Assembly: GCF_001435195.1 (NCBI RefSeq)
Contig: NZ_AZFQ01000052.1
Location: 114,916 to 178,915, forward strand
Length of the DNA: 64,000 bases
Source of the DNA: Liquorilactobacillus satsumensis DSM 16230 = JCM 12392
GTDB taxonomy: Bacteria > Bacillota > Bacilli > Lactobacillales > Lactobacillaceae
Direction: 5' to 3'
The notes under the pieces are model-generated. The model made no database searches. It was not told the DNA's origin and saw nothing but the letters and a program-made list of their open reading frames with translations. This document shows positions 6,161-13,900 of this stretch, piece by piece. Within the stretch, counting starts at the first letter, position 1. Each line of letters begins with the position of its first letter. Both the position numbers and the translations under genes were made by a program.

Positions 6161-6574
6161 ATGACGCTATTAGAACGAATTAAAAAAATTTCGAAAAAAA
6201 GAGGTTACAATTTAACAAAGGTTAATAGTATGGCTAACTTAGGAACTAATACTATATATTCCTGGAAAACTAAGGAACCCAACTACAACAATTTAAAAGC
6301 TGTAGCAGATGTGCTTGGCGTTTCTACAGACTATCTTCTTGGAAAAACTGACAAAGAAAATTACTATGATCTAAGCAACACAGAAAAGAAAGATCTGGCA
6401 GTTGAGGCTGAAAAGATTATTGAAGGAATTGAAAATGGAGATAATCTAAATTTTTATGGGGAACCAGCAACTCAAGAGCAAAAGGATCGTTTATTAATTG
6501 CAATTAAAACTGCGATGGAAATGAACAAACAAGAAGCCAAAAAGAAATTCACACGTAAGGATTATCGTAATTAG
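6161..6574 (+). CDS. CI-like phage repressor (XRE family)
   Basis: 137 aa. The N-terminal XRE domain is clear: NLTKVNSMANLGTNTIYSWK, then NYNNLKAVADVLGVSTDYLLG at about 41-61. Residues 70-137 are charged and helical, and there is no LexA-type Ser/Lys protease domain, so this repressor is not self-cleaving. The ImmA/IrrE protease gene follows after 11 bases, the arrangement in which the protease cleaves the repressor after DNA damage (known for ImmR/ImmA of ICEBs1). Its likely operators are the TTAGTCTAA palindromes upstream. Confidence 0.82.
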   Translation: MTLLERIKKISKKRGYNLTKVNSMANLGTNTIYSWKTKEPNYNNLKAVADVLGVSTDYLLGKTDKENYYDLSNTEKKDLAVEAEKIIEGIENGDNLNFYGEPATQEQKDRLLIAIKTAMEMNKQEAKKKFTRKDYRN

Positions 6575-6585
6575 GGGGAGACCAC

Positions 6586-7017
6586 ATGAACTACCACGTC
6601 GAAAATGAATTCGATAAAATTAAGAGAACCTATTCTTCTACTACCCCCCACTCACTGGCAGAAGAAGCTCATTATAAGATACTCTATGCTGATTTAGATA
6701 AAAATACAGGCGGTTGCACTATTACAAATAGTCGATGTAGCACCATTATTGTAAATAGAAATTGGGAAGAACATTATCTAAATTTCGTCATTCTCCATGA
6801 ATTTAGCCATCTTAAGTTACATGGCGGTGAAAGTGCACCATTTTATAGAAATATCGGTCTTGGTACCTTTATCCCTAAAATGGAAAGAGAAGCCAATTCA
6901 TTAGCTTTAAAGATATTAATTTCCATGCAGGATATGACCGAAATTCAAGGTTTGACCAAATACCAATTGCTTAACTACCTAGGACTACCATTCCAACTGG
7001 AATTTTTTTTGGAGTAA
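6586..7017 (+). CDS. ImmA/IrrE family metallopeptidase
   Basis: 143 aa. The zinc-protease motif HEFSH is at residues 71-75, preceded by the hydrophobic LNFVIL and followed by LKLHGG and the downstream glutamate region KMEREANSLALKIL, which supplies the third zinc ligand. This is the standard size for the phage and ICE type. In the ImmA model it cleaves the adjacent CI-like repressor to start induction. Start ATG with GGGGGAG 7 bases upstream; the gene is co-transcribed with the repressor. Confidence 0.88.
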   Translation: MNYHVENEFDKIKRTYSSTTPHSLAEEAHYKILYADLDKNTGGCTITNSRCSTIIVNRNWEEHYLNFVILHEFSHLKLHGGESAPFYRNIGLGTFIPKMEREANSLALKILISMQDMTEIQGLTKYQLLNYLGLPFQLEFFLE

Positions 7018-7057
7018 AAAAAGAACATACGTTTGATAAAGGGAGATTTTATAGATT

Positions 7058-7369
7058 ATGGACAAGCAACAATTTCAAGATTACTTAGAAACGAATAGCC
7101 AAGCTATTAGCTTATTTAACCATAAGGCTTTAGAATTCCAAGAAAGTAAAAATAAGAACCGTCCACCTGCAAGAAGATGGAACGAGGCAAGATTGGAACG
7201 TGAAACTGGAAAAATGCTAAATACTTTTGTAACTAATATCCACGAAAAAATGAAGTCACATATTAATCCAAATAGTTCAGAACCAGTGAAAGAGTGGATC
7301 AGTTTTATAGATGAAAATGATATTTTAGACGAATTAGAAGAATCTATCATTGAAATGCAATTTGTATGA
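7058..7369 (+). CDS. hypothetical protein of the lysogeny module
   Basis: 103 aa, cytosolic, charged and helical: FQDYLETNSQAISLFNHKAL, a basic segment with NRPPARRWNEARLER, and an acidic C-terminus (DENDILDELEESIIEMQF). No family recognised. It lies 40 bases after the ImmA gene on the same strand and may belong to its transcript. Genes at this position in lactobacillus prophages are often expressed in the lysogen. Confidence 0.55.
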   Translation: MDKQQFQDYLETNSQAISLFNHKALEFQESKNKNRPPARRWNEARLERETGKMLNTFVTNIHEKMKSHINPNSSEPVKEWISFIDENDILDELEESIIEMQFV

Positions 7370-7445
7370 TATATTAAGATTGTTTAAAGATTATAAGTCC
7401 AAATTCTGATGACTGTAAAAGCTGAAATTTGTGGGGGAATAAAAA

Positions 7446-7829
7446 ATGTCAAAAGTTATTAGAGGAGTAGATGGGAAAAAGTATAAGCAGGTTACTCCAA
7501 ATAATGTTAATCGAAAAAGAACGCCTGAAATTATCCTTTCAGCAATCAGCCTTCTTCTTTCCATAGTACTAATTGGTTCTGGACTAGGAGTTGCATCTTT
7601 TGCTGATGCTTGGGGTGGTGGCGGTTACTACACTGGTAAATTTCTTATTGGAATACTGCTAGCCATCGTTGCATTTGCACTTACTTTCCTTATTAACAAA
7701 CATCACACTTTAAATAGTTGGCTAATAATTATTATTGGTGTATTTATTTTGCTAGCTTGTGGAGTTTATGGAATTTTAGGTGGTATTTTCTTTATTGCAA
7801 CAGGAATTTTAGCCTTAGTTCGCAAATAA
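7446..7829 (+). CDS. multi-span membrane protein, lysogeny module
   Basis: 127 aa. A cytosolic N-terminus of about 28 residues (MSKVIRGVDGKKYKQV) precedes three or four membrane segments: about 29-52, 65-83, 91-107 and 109-124. A glycine run (WGGGGYY) lies in the first outside loop. The ribosome site TGGGGGAATAAAAA and the first codons closely resemble those of the next gene. The position between CI/ImmA and int is where superinfection-exclusion or lysogenic-conversion genes sit; that role is inferred. Confidence 0.6.
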   Translation: MSKVIRGVDGKKYKQVTPNNVNRKRTPEIILSAISLLLSIVLIGSGLGVASFADAWGGGGYYTGKFLIGILLAIVAFALTFLINKHHTLNSWLIIIIGVFILLACGVYGILGGIFFIATGILALVRK

Positions 7830-7846
7830 TTTTGGGGGAATAAAAC

Positions 7847-8566
7847 ATGAGTAAAAAAATTCAAGATGAAAATGGTAATACATATGTTGAAGTAAAGCCG
7901 TGGTATAAAAAATGGTGGGTCTGGGTTCTAGCCGTTGTAGTTGTGGTATTTCTATTGGGTTCCTTTGGTGGTCATGATAATAGCAACGCTAAATCCAAAA
8001 CAACTAATACATCTACAACGGGATCGGCTAAAGGACACAAAACTACTAAATCTGAAACAGGAGAAAAATCTTCGGTTGAAAGCAAAAGCAAATCTTTGAC
8101 AGTTTCATATAAAGACTATGATGTTTCTTCAGATAAAACTTACTCAGTAGCTTTCAGCGATTCTTCCTGGGCAAATACTAAAGTTAATGTAGACAAAGTT
8201 CAAACATACAAACTGTCTAAGGGTTATACTTACGATTCAGCCAATGATGGTAAATTTAATATTCAAGGATTTGTTAAAGTTCATTTTAATATTACTGCGG
8301 GTCGAGATATATCTATTTATCCTACTCAAGGAACTGCAGTTTTTTACAATGGAGAACAACATGAAGCAGACACTGGTGAAAGTTGGGATGGAGATATCTC
8401 AAACGGCGCAACTAAAGATGGTTGGGTAACATTTCCTATAAAAACTTTGAACGATACTTCTTCCATCAAATCTATAAGGTATAAATTCGATGCAAATTAT
8501 AAAACAGATAATTACGATGATGAAAATTCTAACCATACCTACGACTTCACTTTAAATCTACAATAA
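7847..8566 (+). CDS. membrane-anchored extracytoplasmic protein, DUF4352/DUF5067-like
   Basis: 239 aa. The N-terminus MSKKIQDENGNTYVEVKP is cytosolic and repeats the pattern of the preceding protein. One membrane span lies at about 25-43 (WVWVLAVVVVVFLLG), then a Ser/Thr/Lys-rich linker to about residue 85. The rest is a beta-rich outer domain with VKVHFNITAGRDISIYPTQG and WVTFPIKTLND, like the Ig-like DUF4352/DUF5067 domains. No lipobox is present. It starts 17 bases after the membrane-protein gene; the two probably work as a pair. Confidence 0.6.
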   Translation: MSKKIQDENGNTYVEVKPWYKKWWVWVLAVVVVVFLLGSFGGHDNSNAKSKTTNTSTTGSAKGHKTTKSETGEKSSVESKSKSLTVSYKDYDVSSDKTYSVAFSDSSWANTKVNVDKVQTYKLSKGYTYDSANDGKFNIQGFVKVHFNITAGRDISIYPTQGTAVFYNGEQHEADTGESWDGDISNGATKDGWVTFPIKTLNDTSSIKSIRYKFDANYKTDNYDDENSNHTYDFTLNLQ

Positions 8567-8731
8567 AAAAACACATCTCTCCCCGACCAAGACGAAAGAT
8601 ATGCTGTACTTAAAATATATAGGACTTTTGCGCCCTATTTGACATTATAAAGGAGATGATGCTTAACAACAAGCCAACTTTAAAATAAAGTCACTTGCCG
8701 CCAGCAAAATTATTTTAAAGGAGAAATTCAA
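8567..8731 (+). other. leader of the integrase gene
   Basis: This 165-base gap holds TTTGACATTATAAAGGAG, where promoter-like and ribosome-site-like words overlap. A possible 10-codon frame starts at ATGATGC (8657). The 15-base word GTCACTTGCCGCCAG lies at 8690-8704. No terminator separates the membrane gene from int, so int may also receive read-through. Confidence 0.35.
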
Positions 8732-9877
8732 ATGGCTTCATATACAAAATATAAAACAAATAAAGGAATGTTTTGGAGATTTCAGGTGTCCTATGAGGAT
8801 CCTATAACTGGAAAGCGTAAGCAAAAAGGTAAAGGTGGTTTTTCCACCAAAAAGGAAGCTAAGAGTTTCGCTGAAAAACTTGAAGATGAAATCAATCGTG
8901 GCTTTTTCAAAAATGCTAATATAACTTTCGGTGACGTTTTTAATCTTTGGTTTGAAAACTATCAGCTAACTACAAAAGAATCAACTTGGACCACTACTAA
9001 ACGCAATTTTGAAAATCATATATTACCTGTACTTGGTAATAGAAAGATTGTTGATATAACCCCTGCTATTTGCCAACAAGTTGTCAACAATTGGTTCAAC
9101 AAACCTTTAAAAAACTACAAACGTTTTTTCAATAACATTAAAAATGTTTTTGAATATGCAGTACGGTTAAAGTTGATTACTGATGATCCAACTAAAGCTG
9201 TTATTCGCCCTAGTGCAAAACATCAAAAGGTAAAAATCAGGAATGATAAAGATATATACTATACTCGTGAAGAGTTAAAAGTATTTTTAAAGTGCATGTA
9301 TGATTCGGATAACTATCAAGGCTATACATTCTTCAGATTGCTTTCATTTACCGGTATGCGTAAAGGTGAAGCCCTTGCCCTAACTTGGGCTGACATAAAC
9401 TTTAAGACACGTCAAATTACAATTAATAAAACACAGTCTAATGGGTACAATCACTTAGTAATTCAATCAACTAAAACAGAAGCTAGTGATAGAACTATTT
9501 TTATTGATCAAAAGTCACTCAGCATCTTAAAACATTGGCAAAAATTACAGCGTATTGAACTTCTACAGTTTGGATTTAATTCAATGGATACGAAACAACT
9601 TGTTTTTGCATCACAAAATAATACGATGCATAACCCGAATAAGCCACGAGTGTGGGCCGTAAGAGTAACCCAAGACTATGATTTAAAACACATCTCTGTG
9701 CATGGCTTCAGACATACCTATGCAACGTTAGCCATTCAAGGTGGTATGCCGCCTAAAGAACTGCAGGCTCAACTTGGCCATAGTGACATTAAAACGACAT
9801 TGGATATTTACACCTCTGTAACTGATCAACAGAAGAAAGATACACCTGAAAAATTTACGGCTTTTGTTAATTTTTAA
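8732..9877 (+). CDS. int: phage tyrosine recombinase (integrase)
   Basis: 381 aa, full length for a lactobacillus phage integrase. An AP2-like arm-binding domain fills residues 1-60 (KGMFWRFQVSYEDPITGKRK), a SAM-like core-binding domain lies at about 65-165, and the catalytic domain follows. The catalytic residues are visible: Arg210 in GMRKGEAL, His324 and Arg327 in HGFRHTY, His350 in LGHSDIKTT and the nucleophile Tyr360 in LDIYTSV. It ends 187 bases before the 3' end of tRNA-Gln, which marks that tRNA as the attachment site. Confidence 0.93.
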   Translation: MASYTKYKTNKGMFWRFQVSYEDPITGKRKQKGKGGFSTKKEAKSFAEKLEDEINRGFFKNANITFGDVFNLWFENYQLTTKESTWTTTKRNFENHILPVLGNRKIVDITPAICQQVVNNWFNKPLKNYKRFFNNIKNVFEYAVRLKLITDDPTKAVIRPSAKHQKVKIRNDKDIYYTREELKVFLKCMYDSDNYQGYTFFRLLSFTGMRKGEALALTWADINFKTRQITINKTQSNGYNHLVIQSTKTEASDRTIFIDQKSLSILKHWQKLQRIELLQFGFNSMDTKQLVFASQNNTMHNPNKPRVWAVRVTQDYDLKHISVHGFRHTYATLAIQGGMPPKELQAQLGHSDIKTTLDIYTSVTDQQKKDTPEKFTAFVNF

Positions 9878-9881
9878 TTTC

Positions 9882-10058
9882 ATGCAACATTCATTAAATA
9901 TAATGCCTATATTCCTTGTTGTTAAAGCATTACACAAAAAATTCCATGCAACATCTATGCAACACAAGAGTACGAAAATGTACCAAAGGCTACGAAAATA
10001 AAAAATAAAAAAGCTGATAAATCAACGATTTACGAAGATTTACCAGCTTTACGAAACA
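9882..10058. repeat. probable integrase arm-type sites next to attachment site
   Basis: Two direct-repeat classes lie between int and the tRNA. ATGCAACA occurs at 9882, 9946 and 9957. TACGAARA occurs at 9971, 9991, 10031 and 10050. The spacings of 64, 11, 20, 40 and 19 bases are near whole helical turns, as expected of phased protein sites. Confidence 0.5.
10010..10050 (-). terminator. terminator downstream of tRNA-Gln
   Basis: On the minus strand AAAGCTGGTAAATC and GATTTATCAGCTTT form a long stem with one mismatch, followed by TTTTATTTTTTATTTT. It would end the tRNA-Gln transcript just outside the tRNA, within phage-side DNA. Confidence 0.6.
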
Positions 10059-10063
10059 TATAA

Positions 10064-10136
10064 TTGGGCATACTGGACTCGAACCAGTACATTGCGGATT
10101 CAGAGTCCGCTGCCTTACCAATTTGGCGAATGCCCA
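10064..10136 (-). tRNA. tRNA-Gln(CUG), phage attachment site
   Basis: A 73-base cloverleaf with acceptor stem TGGGCAT/ATGCCCA, T-arm CTGGTTCGAGTCCAG, and anticodon arm GCGGA-CTCTGAA-TCCGC. The anticodon is CTG, which reads CAG. CCA is not encoded. Its 3' end faces the integrase gene, the usual polarity for tRNA-targeted integration. The far-end duplicate of the 3' segment would lie to the left of the window. Confidence 0.9.
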
Positions 10137-10289
10137 AAAATAAAAAATCAACTATTTAATAGTAGTACCTTTTCAACAAGTTGTCAATGAAAAATTAACG
10201 CTATGACTTATTGTAGGCGCTGTTTCATCTCTTTTCAAAATAAAAGTCCACCTACAAATACGATGGACATTCTCATGAAAAAGATGATA
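10137..10289. other. spacer between tRNA-Gln and tRNA-Glu
   Basis: AT-rich; I see no gene or clear terminator. The two tRNA genes point the same way and could share a transcript. Confidence 0.3.
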
Positions 10290-10362
10290 TCACCCGTACG
10301 GGGATCGAACCCGTAACTCCGCCTTGAGAGGGCGACGTCTTAACCAATTTGACCAACGGGCA
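10290..10362 (-). tRNA. tRNA-Glu(CUC)
   Basis: A 73-base cloverleaf. The T-arm is ACGGGTTCGATCCCCGT and the anticodon arm is TCGCC-CTCTCAA-GGCGG, giving anticodon CTC for codon GAG. The acceptor stem ends in two G-U pairs. CCA is not encoded. It is a second glutamate isoacceptor, since bacteria always need the UUC form, which must lie elsewhere. Confidence 0.88.
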
Positions 10363-10409
10363 AGTACTCTTACTATTATACAGAGGTCCTGGTTATTGTC
10401 AAGATAAAA

Positions 10410-10589
10410 TTAACGATTTAACTGCAGATAGACGCAAATTCCAAAAAGCAGCAAACAATAACCCACACACCCGATGATAACCAGATTGAGTAAAGGAATT
10501 ATTACGAGGCTGCGTGCGCCTATGAAAAACAAGGTCGTAACACTCCATTTTAATAGTTTAATGTACATCGCTCTTAACTTAGGATCCAT
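10410..10589 (-). CDS. 59-residue two-span membrane protein
   Basis: An ATG at 10589 preceded by GGTGAG opens 59 codons beginning MDPKLRAMYIKLLKWSVTTL. Two hydrophobic segments lie at about 16-33 and 34-54, with a basic N-terminus and C-terminus. It follows the ysnB stop by 18 bases and looks like the last gene of the rdgB-ysnB operon. I recognise no family. Confidence 0.55.
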   Translation of the reverse strand: MDPKLRAMYIKLLKWSVTTLFFIGARSLVIIPLLNLVIIGCVGYCLLLFGICVYLQLNR

Positions 10590-10607
10590 TTTCTCACCAG
10601 CTGTTAT

Positions 10608-11144
10608 TTAGTTACGCTTGAAAGTAAAAGCAAGCTCTGGAATCTCTTTGAAGGTTCGTGCGTAAAACTGCAGTTTAAATGCCTCAGGAGTGACCTCAAG
10701 CACAGCATACGTTCCACCCAAGGAGCTGTATTCTCCGCGCGGAAAGCTGATGCTTCCTGGATTAAGAAACAGACATTTTTTCCGATACTCAGCGCCTAAA
10801 AGATGTGTATGTCCAAATAAGACAATTGTAGCCTGTTTGGACGCCGCCAAGAACCCTAAACGCTCCATGCCGTTATTCACACCATATAAATGACCATGTG
10901 TCAGCAAGACCCGCTCTGAGCCATATTCCGTCAGGATAAGTTCTTTGAATCGTGGATCATAGTCGCAATTTCCCATCACAACCTGAAAATCTGTGAAAAG
11001 CTCATCATCCGGCGCAAGTTCTGAATCTCCACAATGAAACATGCCGTCAACTTTCCCTTGATATTTAGCGCGTAACTTTTCCAGAATCTCCCGGTCTCCG
11101 TGACTATCACTGACAACTAGAAATCTAATCTTCTTGTTCTTCAT
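10608..11144 (-). CDS. ysnB: YfcE/MJ0936-type metallophosphodiesterase
   Basis: 178 aa from the ATG at 11144, which overlaps the rdgB stop codon as TAATG and has GGTGG 7 bases upstream. Metal-ligand motifs of calcineurin-like phosphodiesterases are in order: VVSDSHGD (about 9-16), FHCGDSE, VMGNCDYD, LLTHGHLYGV and LFGHTHLLG. The family includes two-metal phosphodiesterases that act on artificial substrates; the physiological substrate is unknown. It is coupled to rdgB, an arrangement conserved in lactobacilli. Confidence 0.85.
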   Translation of the reverse strand: MKNKKIRFLVVSDSHGDREILEKLRAKYQGKVDGMFHCGDSELAPDDELFTDFQVVMGNCDYDPRFKELILTEYGSERVLLTHGHLYGVNNGMERLGFLAASKQATIVLFGHTHLLGAEYRKKCLFLNPGSISFPRGEYSSLGGTYAVLEVTPEAFKLQFYARTFKEIPELAFTFKRN

Positions 11145-11740
11145 TATCTTTTCCACCAATCATCAAATTTTGCATTCAATGCTGCAATTGCTCGTCCACG
11201 ATGACTGATTTTATTTTTCTCAGCTGGTGTAAGCTGTGCAAAGGTTTTACCAAGCTGTGGCAAATAGAAAAGCGGATCATATCCAAAGCCGTCTTCTCCA
11301 CGCGGAGCTGTCAGAATTGTGCCTGTAACCTCTCCTGCGACCTTTAATGGTTCCTTATTCACACTTGTGACTACGAGTGAAGAATGAAAGCGTGCTGTCC
11401 GCTTCTCTTGAGGCGTATCACGAAGTTCTCTAAGCAACTTAGCATTATTGGCAGCATCATCATGATCACCCGCATAACGTGCGGAATAAATCCCTGGTGC
11501 CCCATCAAGCTCATCCACCAGCAGTCCCGAATCATCAGCGAGGACTGTTTCATGCAGCACAGCTGTCAAGGTGCTCGCTTTAAGATACGCATTTTCAGCG
11601 AAAGTTTTTCCATTTTCTACAATATTTGGCTTTTCTGTCAAATCATTAAGTGTTTTGACCACAAAACCACGCGGTTCAAAAAAAGATCTAAATTCTCTGG
11701 CTTTTCCCTCATTTTTTGTCGCAATTATTATTTTCTGCAT
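11144..11740 (-). CDS. rdgB: XTP/dITP diphosphatase (HAM1/RdgB)
   Basis: 198 aa. Removes non-canonical purine triphosphates (dITP, XTP) from the nucleotide pool by pyrophosphate release. The signature motifs are present: IIATKNEGKAREF at the N-terminus, VLADDSGLLVDEL with the catalytic aspartate near residue 70, GEDGFGYDPLF and KISHRGRAI. In many lactobacilli murI lies just upstream; here the upstream gene is absent and yslB is divergent instead. Operon with ysnB. Confidence 0.93.
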   Translation of the reverse strand: MQKIIIATKNEGKAREFRSFFEPRGFVVKTLNDLTEKPNIVENGKTFAENAYLKASTLTAVLHETVLADDSGLLVDELDGAPGIYSARYAGDHDDAANNAKLLRELRDTPQEKRTARFHSSLVVTSVNKEPLKVAGEVTGTILTAPRGEDGFGYDPLFYLPQLGKTFAQLTPAEKNKISHRGRAIAALNAKFDDWWKR

Positions 11741-11850
11741 CTTTCTTCATCCTTTCGCACTGCTGTTAGTTTTAATTATAGCTAGCAAGCCAACTCCTTA
11801 GCAACTTTCTTAAGTTTACAAATAACTGTTCGCTTTTTGCAAGTTCAAGG

Positions 11851-11856
11851 TATAAT
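11851..11856 (+). promoter_or_regulatory. -10 element of yslB
   Basis: TATAAT lies 31 bases before the yslB start; a poor -35 (TGTTCG) is 18 bases upstream. The divergent rdgB gene must be served by the same 147-base gap. Confidence 0.45.
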
Positions 11857-11887
11857 TAATGTTAGATTGAGGTGAAGGAGAGTCTTC

Positions 11888-12388
11888 ATGGACGCAAATT
11901 TTTATCAACAACTAATACAAGACAAAGATACAACCCCTGCTTTTGGATATGAGGTTTTACGTGACGTTCTGCTTCCTGAACTAACAGAAAGCAACCCAAC
12001 AATTCTCTACTGGGCAGGGAAACGGCTAGCGCGCGAAATCTTTCTTGCGGAAGCCGAAGATCTACCCCTCTTCTTTGAGAAAGCTGGTTGGGGTACGTTG
12101 AAGTTGGTTAGTACAAAAAGAGATCAGCAATTATTCGAACTCAGCGGAGCAGTTGTTAAGCTACGTCAGCAAAATGTCCCGCAAGTCGATTTTCTTCTAG
12201 AGGCTGGTTTCTTAGCAGAAACGCTGCAGAATCAGATTGGTTTTACAACAGAAGCAATTATAAAGAGCACCGATCAACGCAATGGCATTATTTCGTTTTT
12301 AGTCCAACGAGATTCAAAGGATCCTCTCGACCCAGCGATCTTACCCGAAAAAGAACCCTTAAAACTAACCACTGCAGTTGAAAAGTAA
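11888..12388 (+). CDS. yslB: DUF2507 protein YslB
   Basis: 166 aa. Matches the YslB family: FGYEVLRDVLLPELT near the N-terminus, ILYWAGKRLAR and the ending of about 15 disordered residues after ISFLVQRD. Bacillus YslB sits near murI and rdgB; its function is uncharacterised. Here it is the only plus-strand core protein gene in the window and is divergent from rdgB, which suggests a local inversion. GAAGGAG lies 8 bases before the ATG. Confidence 0.85.
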   Translation: MDANFYQQLIQDKDTTPAFGYEVLRDVLLPELTESNPTILYWAGKRLAREIFLAEAEDLPLFFEKAGWGTLKLVSTKRDQQLFELSGAVVKLRQQNVPQVDFLLEAGFLAETLQNQIGFTTEAIIKSTDQRNGIISFLVQRDSKDPLDPAILPEKEPLKLTTAVEK

Positions 12389-12414
12389 TCAAATCAGCTT
12401 TACACATATAATTT

Positions 12415-12468
12415 AAATTAGGTTTCATTCAAAAATTGTGCAATTCATTTTTGGGTGAAACCTAATTT
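12415..12468 (+). terminator. hairpin downstream of yslB
   Basis: AAATTAGGTTTCA and TGAAACCTAATTT form a perfect 13-bp stem around an inner partly paired region. It starts 26 bases after the yslB stop. It lacks a long U-tract, so termination is probable rather than certain. Confidence 0.5.
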
Positions 12469-12531
12469 GTGCTTATGACATAAGTCAGGCTCTAAGTTTT
12501 TACCCAGTCCCATTTGAGTTACCCACTTCTA

Positions 12532-12579
12532 CTAAAAATAGCGGCCTTTTCCAACATGGAATCAGGTCGCTATTTTTAG
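12532..12579 (-). terminator. bidirectional terminator of the dlt operon
   Basis: CTAAAAATAGCGGCCT pairs with AGGTCGCTATTTTTAG with one mismatch around a 16-base loop. The A-run and T-run flanks make it work in both directions. It is 81 bases beyond the dltD stop and also faces yslB. Confidence 0.7.
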
Positions 12580-12660
12580 TGATTAGATTATTTCAGCTAT
12601 TTCTAGAAACATGGTATGCGCTTTGTCACACTAACTTTGGTAAAGATTATTCACAAATCG

Positions 12661-13899
12661 CTACTTTTGCTGCCAAGTTTTTGAATAGAAATAGTTATTA
12701 ATTTTATATTTTGGAGTTGGCTGTGCTTTAGTTAAAAATGGATTGATATACTGATCAGCAGCTAGCCAGCCACGCCACCCAAGATGAATTGTATCTTGCA
12801 TGAAATAAGCCTTACCGCCATCTTTAGTCAAATCAACTACATTATGAAAGCCCTGCGAGTTTAATTGATACTTAATTTTTTTCACAAATTGCCGCAACAT
12901 CGGCATTGAAAGTCCAGTATATTCAGACCAACGCTTATTAACCGGTGGAATTATGAAAAGGACCTTCATATTTTGCTTGGCAAACTGATTCAGCACTAAC
13001 TGAAAATCTGAAAATTCAACTGAACGCAAATAACTATAATTTGCCTGTTTACCAGCTAACTTCTTATAACTACGCTTTAACCGCTTATTCCAAAAAGTAT
13101 TGTCGACACCAAAGCTATTATTAGTCGTATGTGTCCTGCCTAAATAATAAGCTGTTTCATCCAGTTGCTTAAAGTTATAGGTTGCAGGTAAAATTTTCTC
13201 GCTCTTAATAACTGCACTTTCACGATTATTCAAAGTAATCGTTGAAAAGAGCTGGTCTTCACGATCAAGTGCATTCGCCTTCAAGCCCAGATAAATACGT
13301 TCAAATTTTGTCAGTGACTGCCCGGCAGCAATTCGAATTGTTGCATTATTTTCAATGCTAGAACGATCTCGCGATAATGCCAATAACCTTTCAGCCGCAT
13401 ATCTATCCATGCTGTTATTTTTGGCCTGCAACAACCATTTAACAATTGCAGGTTTAGGATAATAATAATTAAACATGTCAGGATTGATTCCGCCTTGCAC
13501 AAACCACTGCGGTGAAATTATGAAAACTGCCTTTTTACCTTCCAGTTTATCATCAATTCCCTGCATCCCCCAGTAATGGACCAATGATTGTGTCCCCGGA
13601 GCACCCAGCAAGAAAGGACGATAACTTCTTTTATATTTTTGGGCAAGAACTGATGGATGCAGCGAATCCATCCGCGATAATTCAGATGAACCAAAGAATG
13701 GAACATAATTCTTGGAAAAAGCTGCCTTTTTGACTGCCATTCCCCGAAAAACTTTAGGCGATTGCGATAGTGCTGCCCGTTGAATGGTTCCTCGCGAAAT
13801 ATCTTGTACATTGACTGGTGTTAAAAAAAGTGCAACTAGCAGCACTGCAGCCAAAATCACCGGCCCAAAAATCAAGAATAGTTTCTTTGACATCTTCAT
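12661..13899 (-). CDS. dltD: D-alanyl-lipoteichoic acid biosynthesis protein DltD
   Basis: 412 aa. One N-terminal membrane span (about 7-26, LFLIFGPVILAAVLLVALFL) anchors an extracellular SGNH-type domain. The serine motif FFGSSELSRMDSLHP is near residue 70 and the Asp-His pair is in MQDTIHLGWRGW near the C-terminus, as in the DltD thioesterase/acyltransfer family. It passes D-alanine to teichoic acids at the outer face. It starts immediately after the dltC stop and is the last gene of the operon. Its ribosome site is weak, so coupling to dltC is likely. Confidence 0.93.
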   Translation of the reverse strand: MKMSKKLFLIFGPVILAAVLLVALFLTPVNVQDISRGTIQRAALSQSPKVFRGMAVKKAAFSKNYVPFFGSSELSRMDSLHPSVLAQKYKRSYRPFLLGAPGTQSLVHYWGMQGIDDKLEGKKAVFIISPQWFVQGGINPDMFNYYYPKPAIVKWLLQAKNNSMDRYAAERLLALSRDRSSIENNATIRIAAGQSLTKFERIYLGLKANALDREDQLFSTITLNNRESAVIKSEKILPATYNFKQLDETAYYLGRTHTTNNSFGVDNTFWNKRLKRSYKKLAGKQANYSYLRSVEFSDFQLVLNQFAKQNMKVLFIIPPVNKRWSEYTGLSMPMLRQFVKKIKYQLNSQGFHNVVDLTKDGGKAYFMQDTIHLGWRGWLAADQYINPFLTKAQPTPKYKINNYFYSKTWQQK

Positions 13900-13900
13900 G

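Noticed and set aside
8657-8689. 10-codon leader frame before int
   Set aside because: The ribosome site directly abuts the ATG with no spacing; too short to judge.
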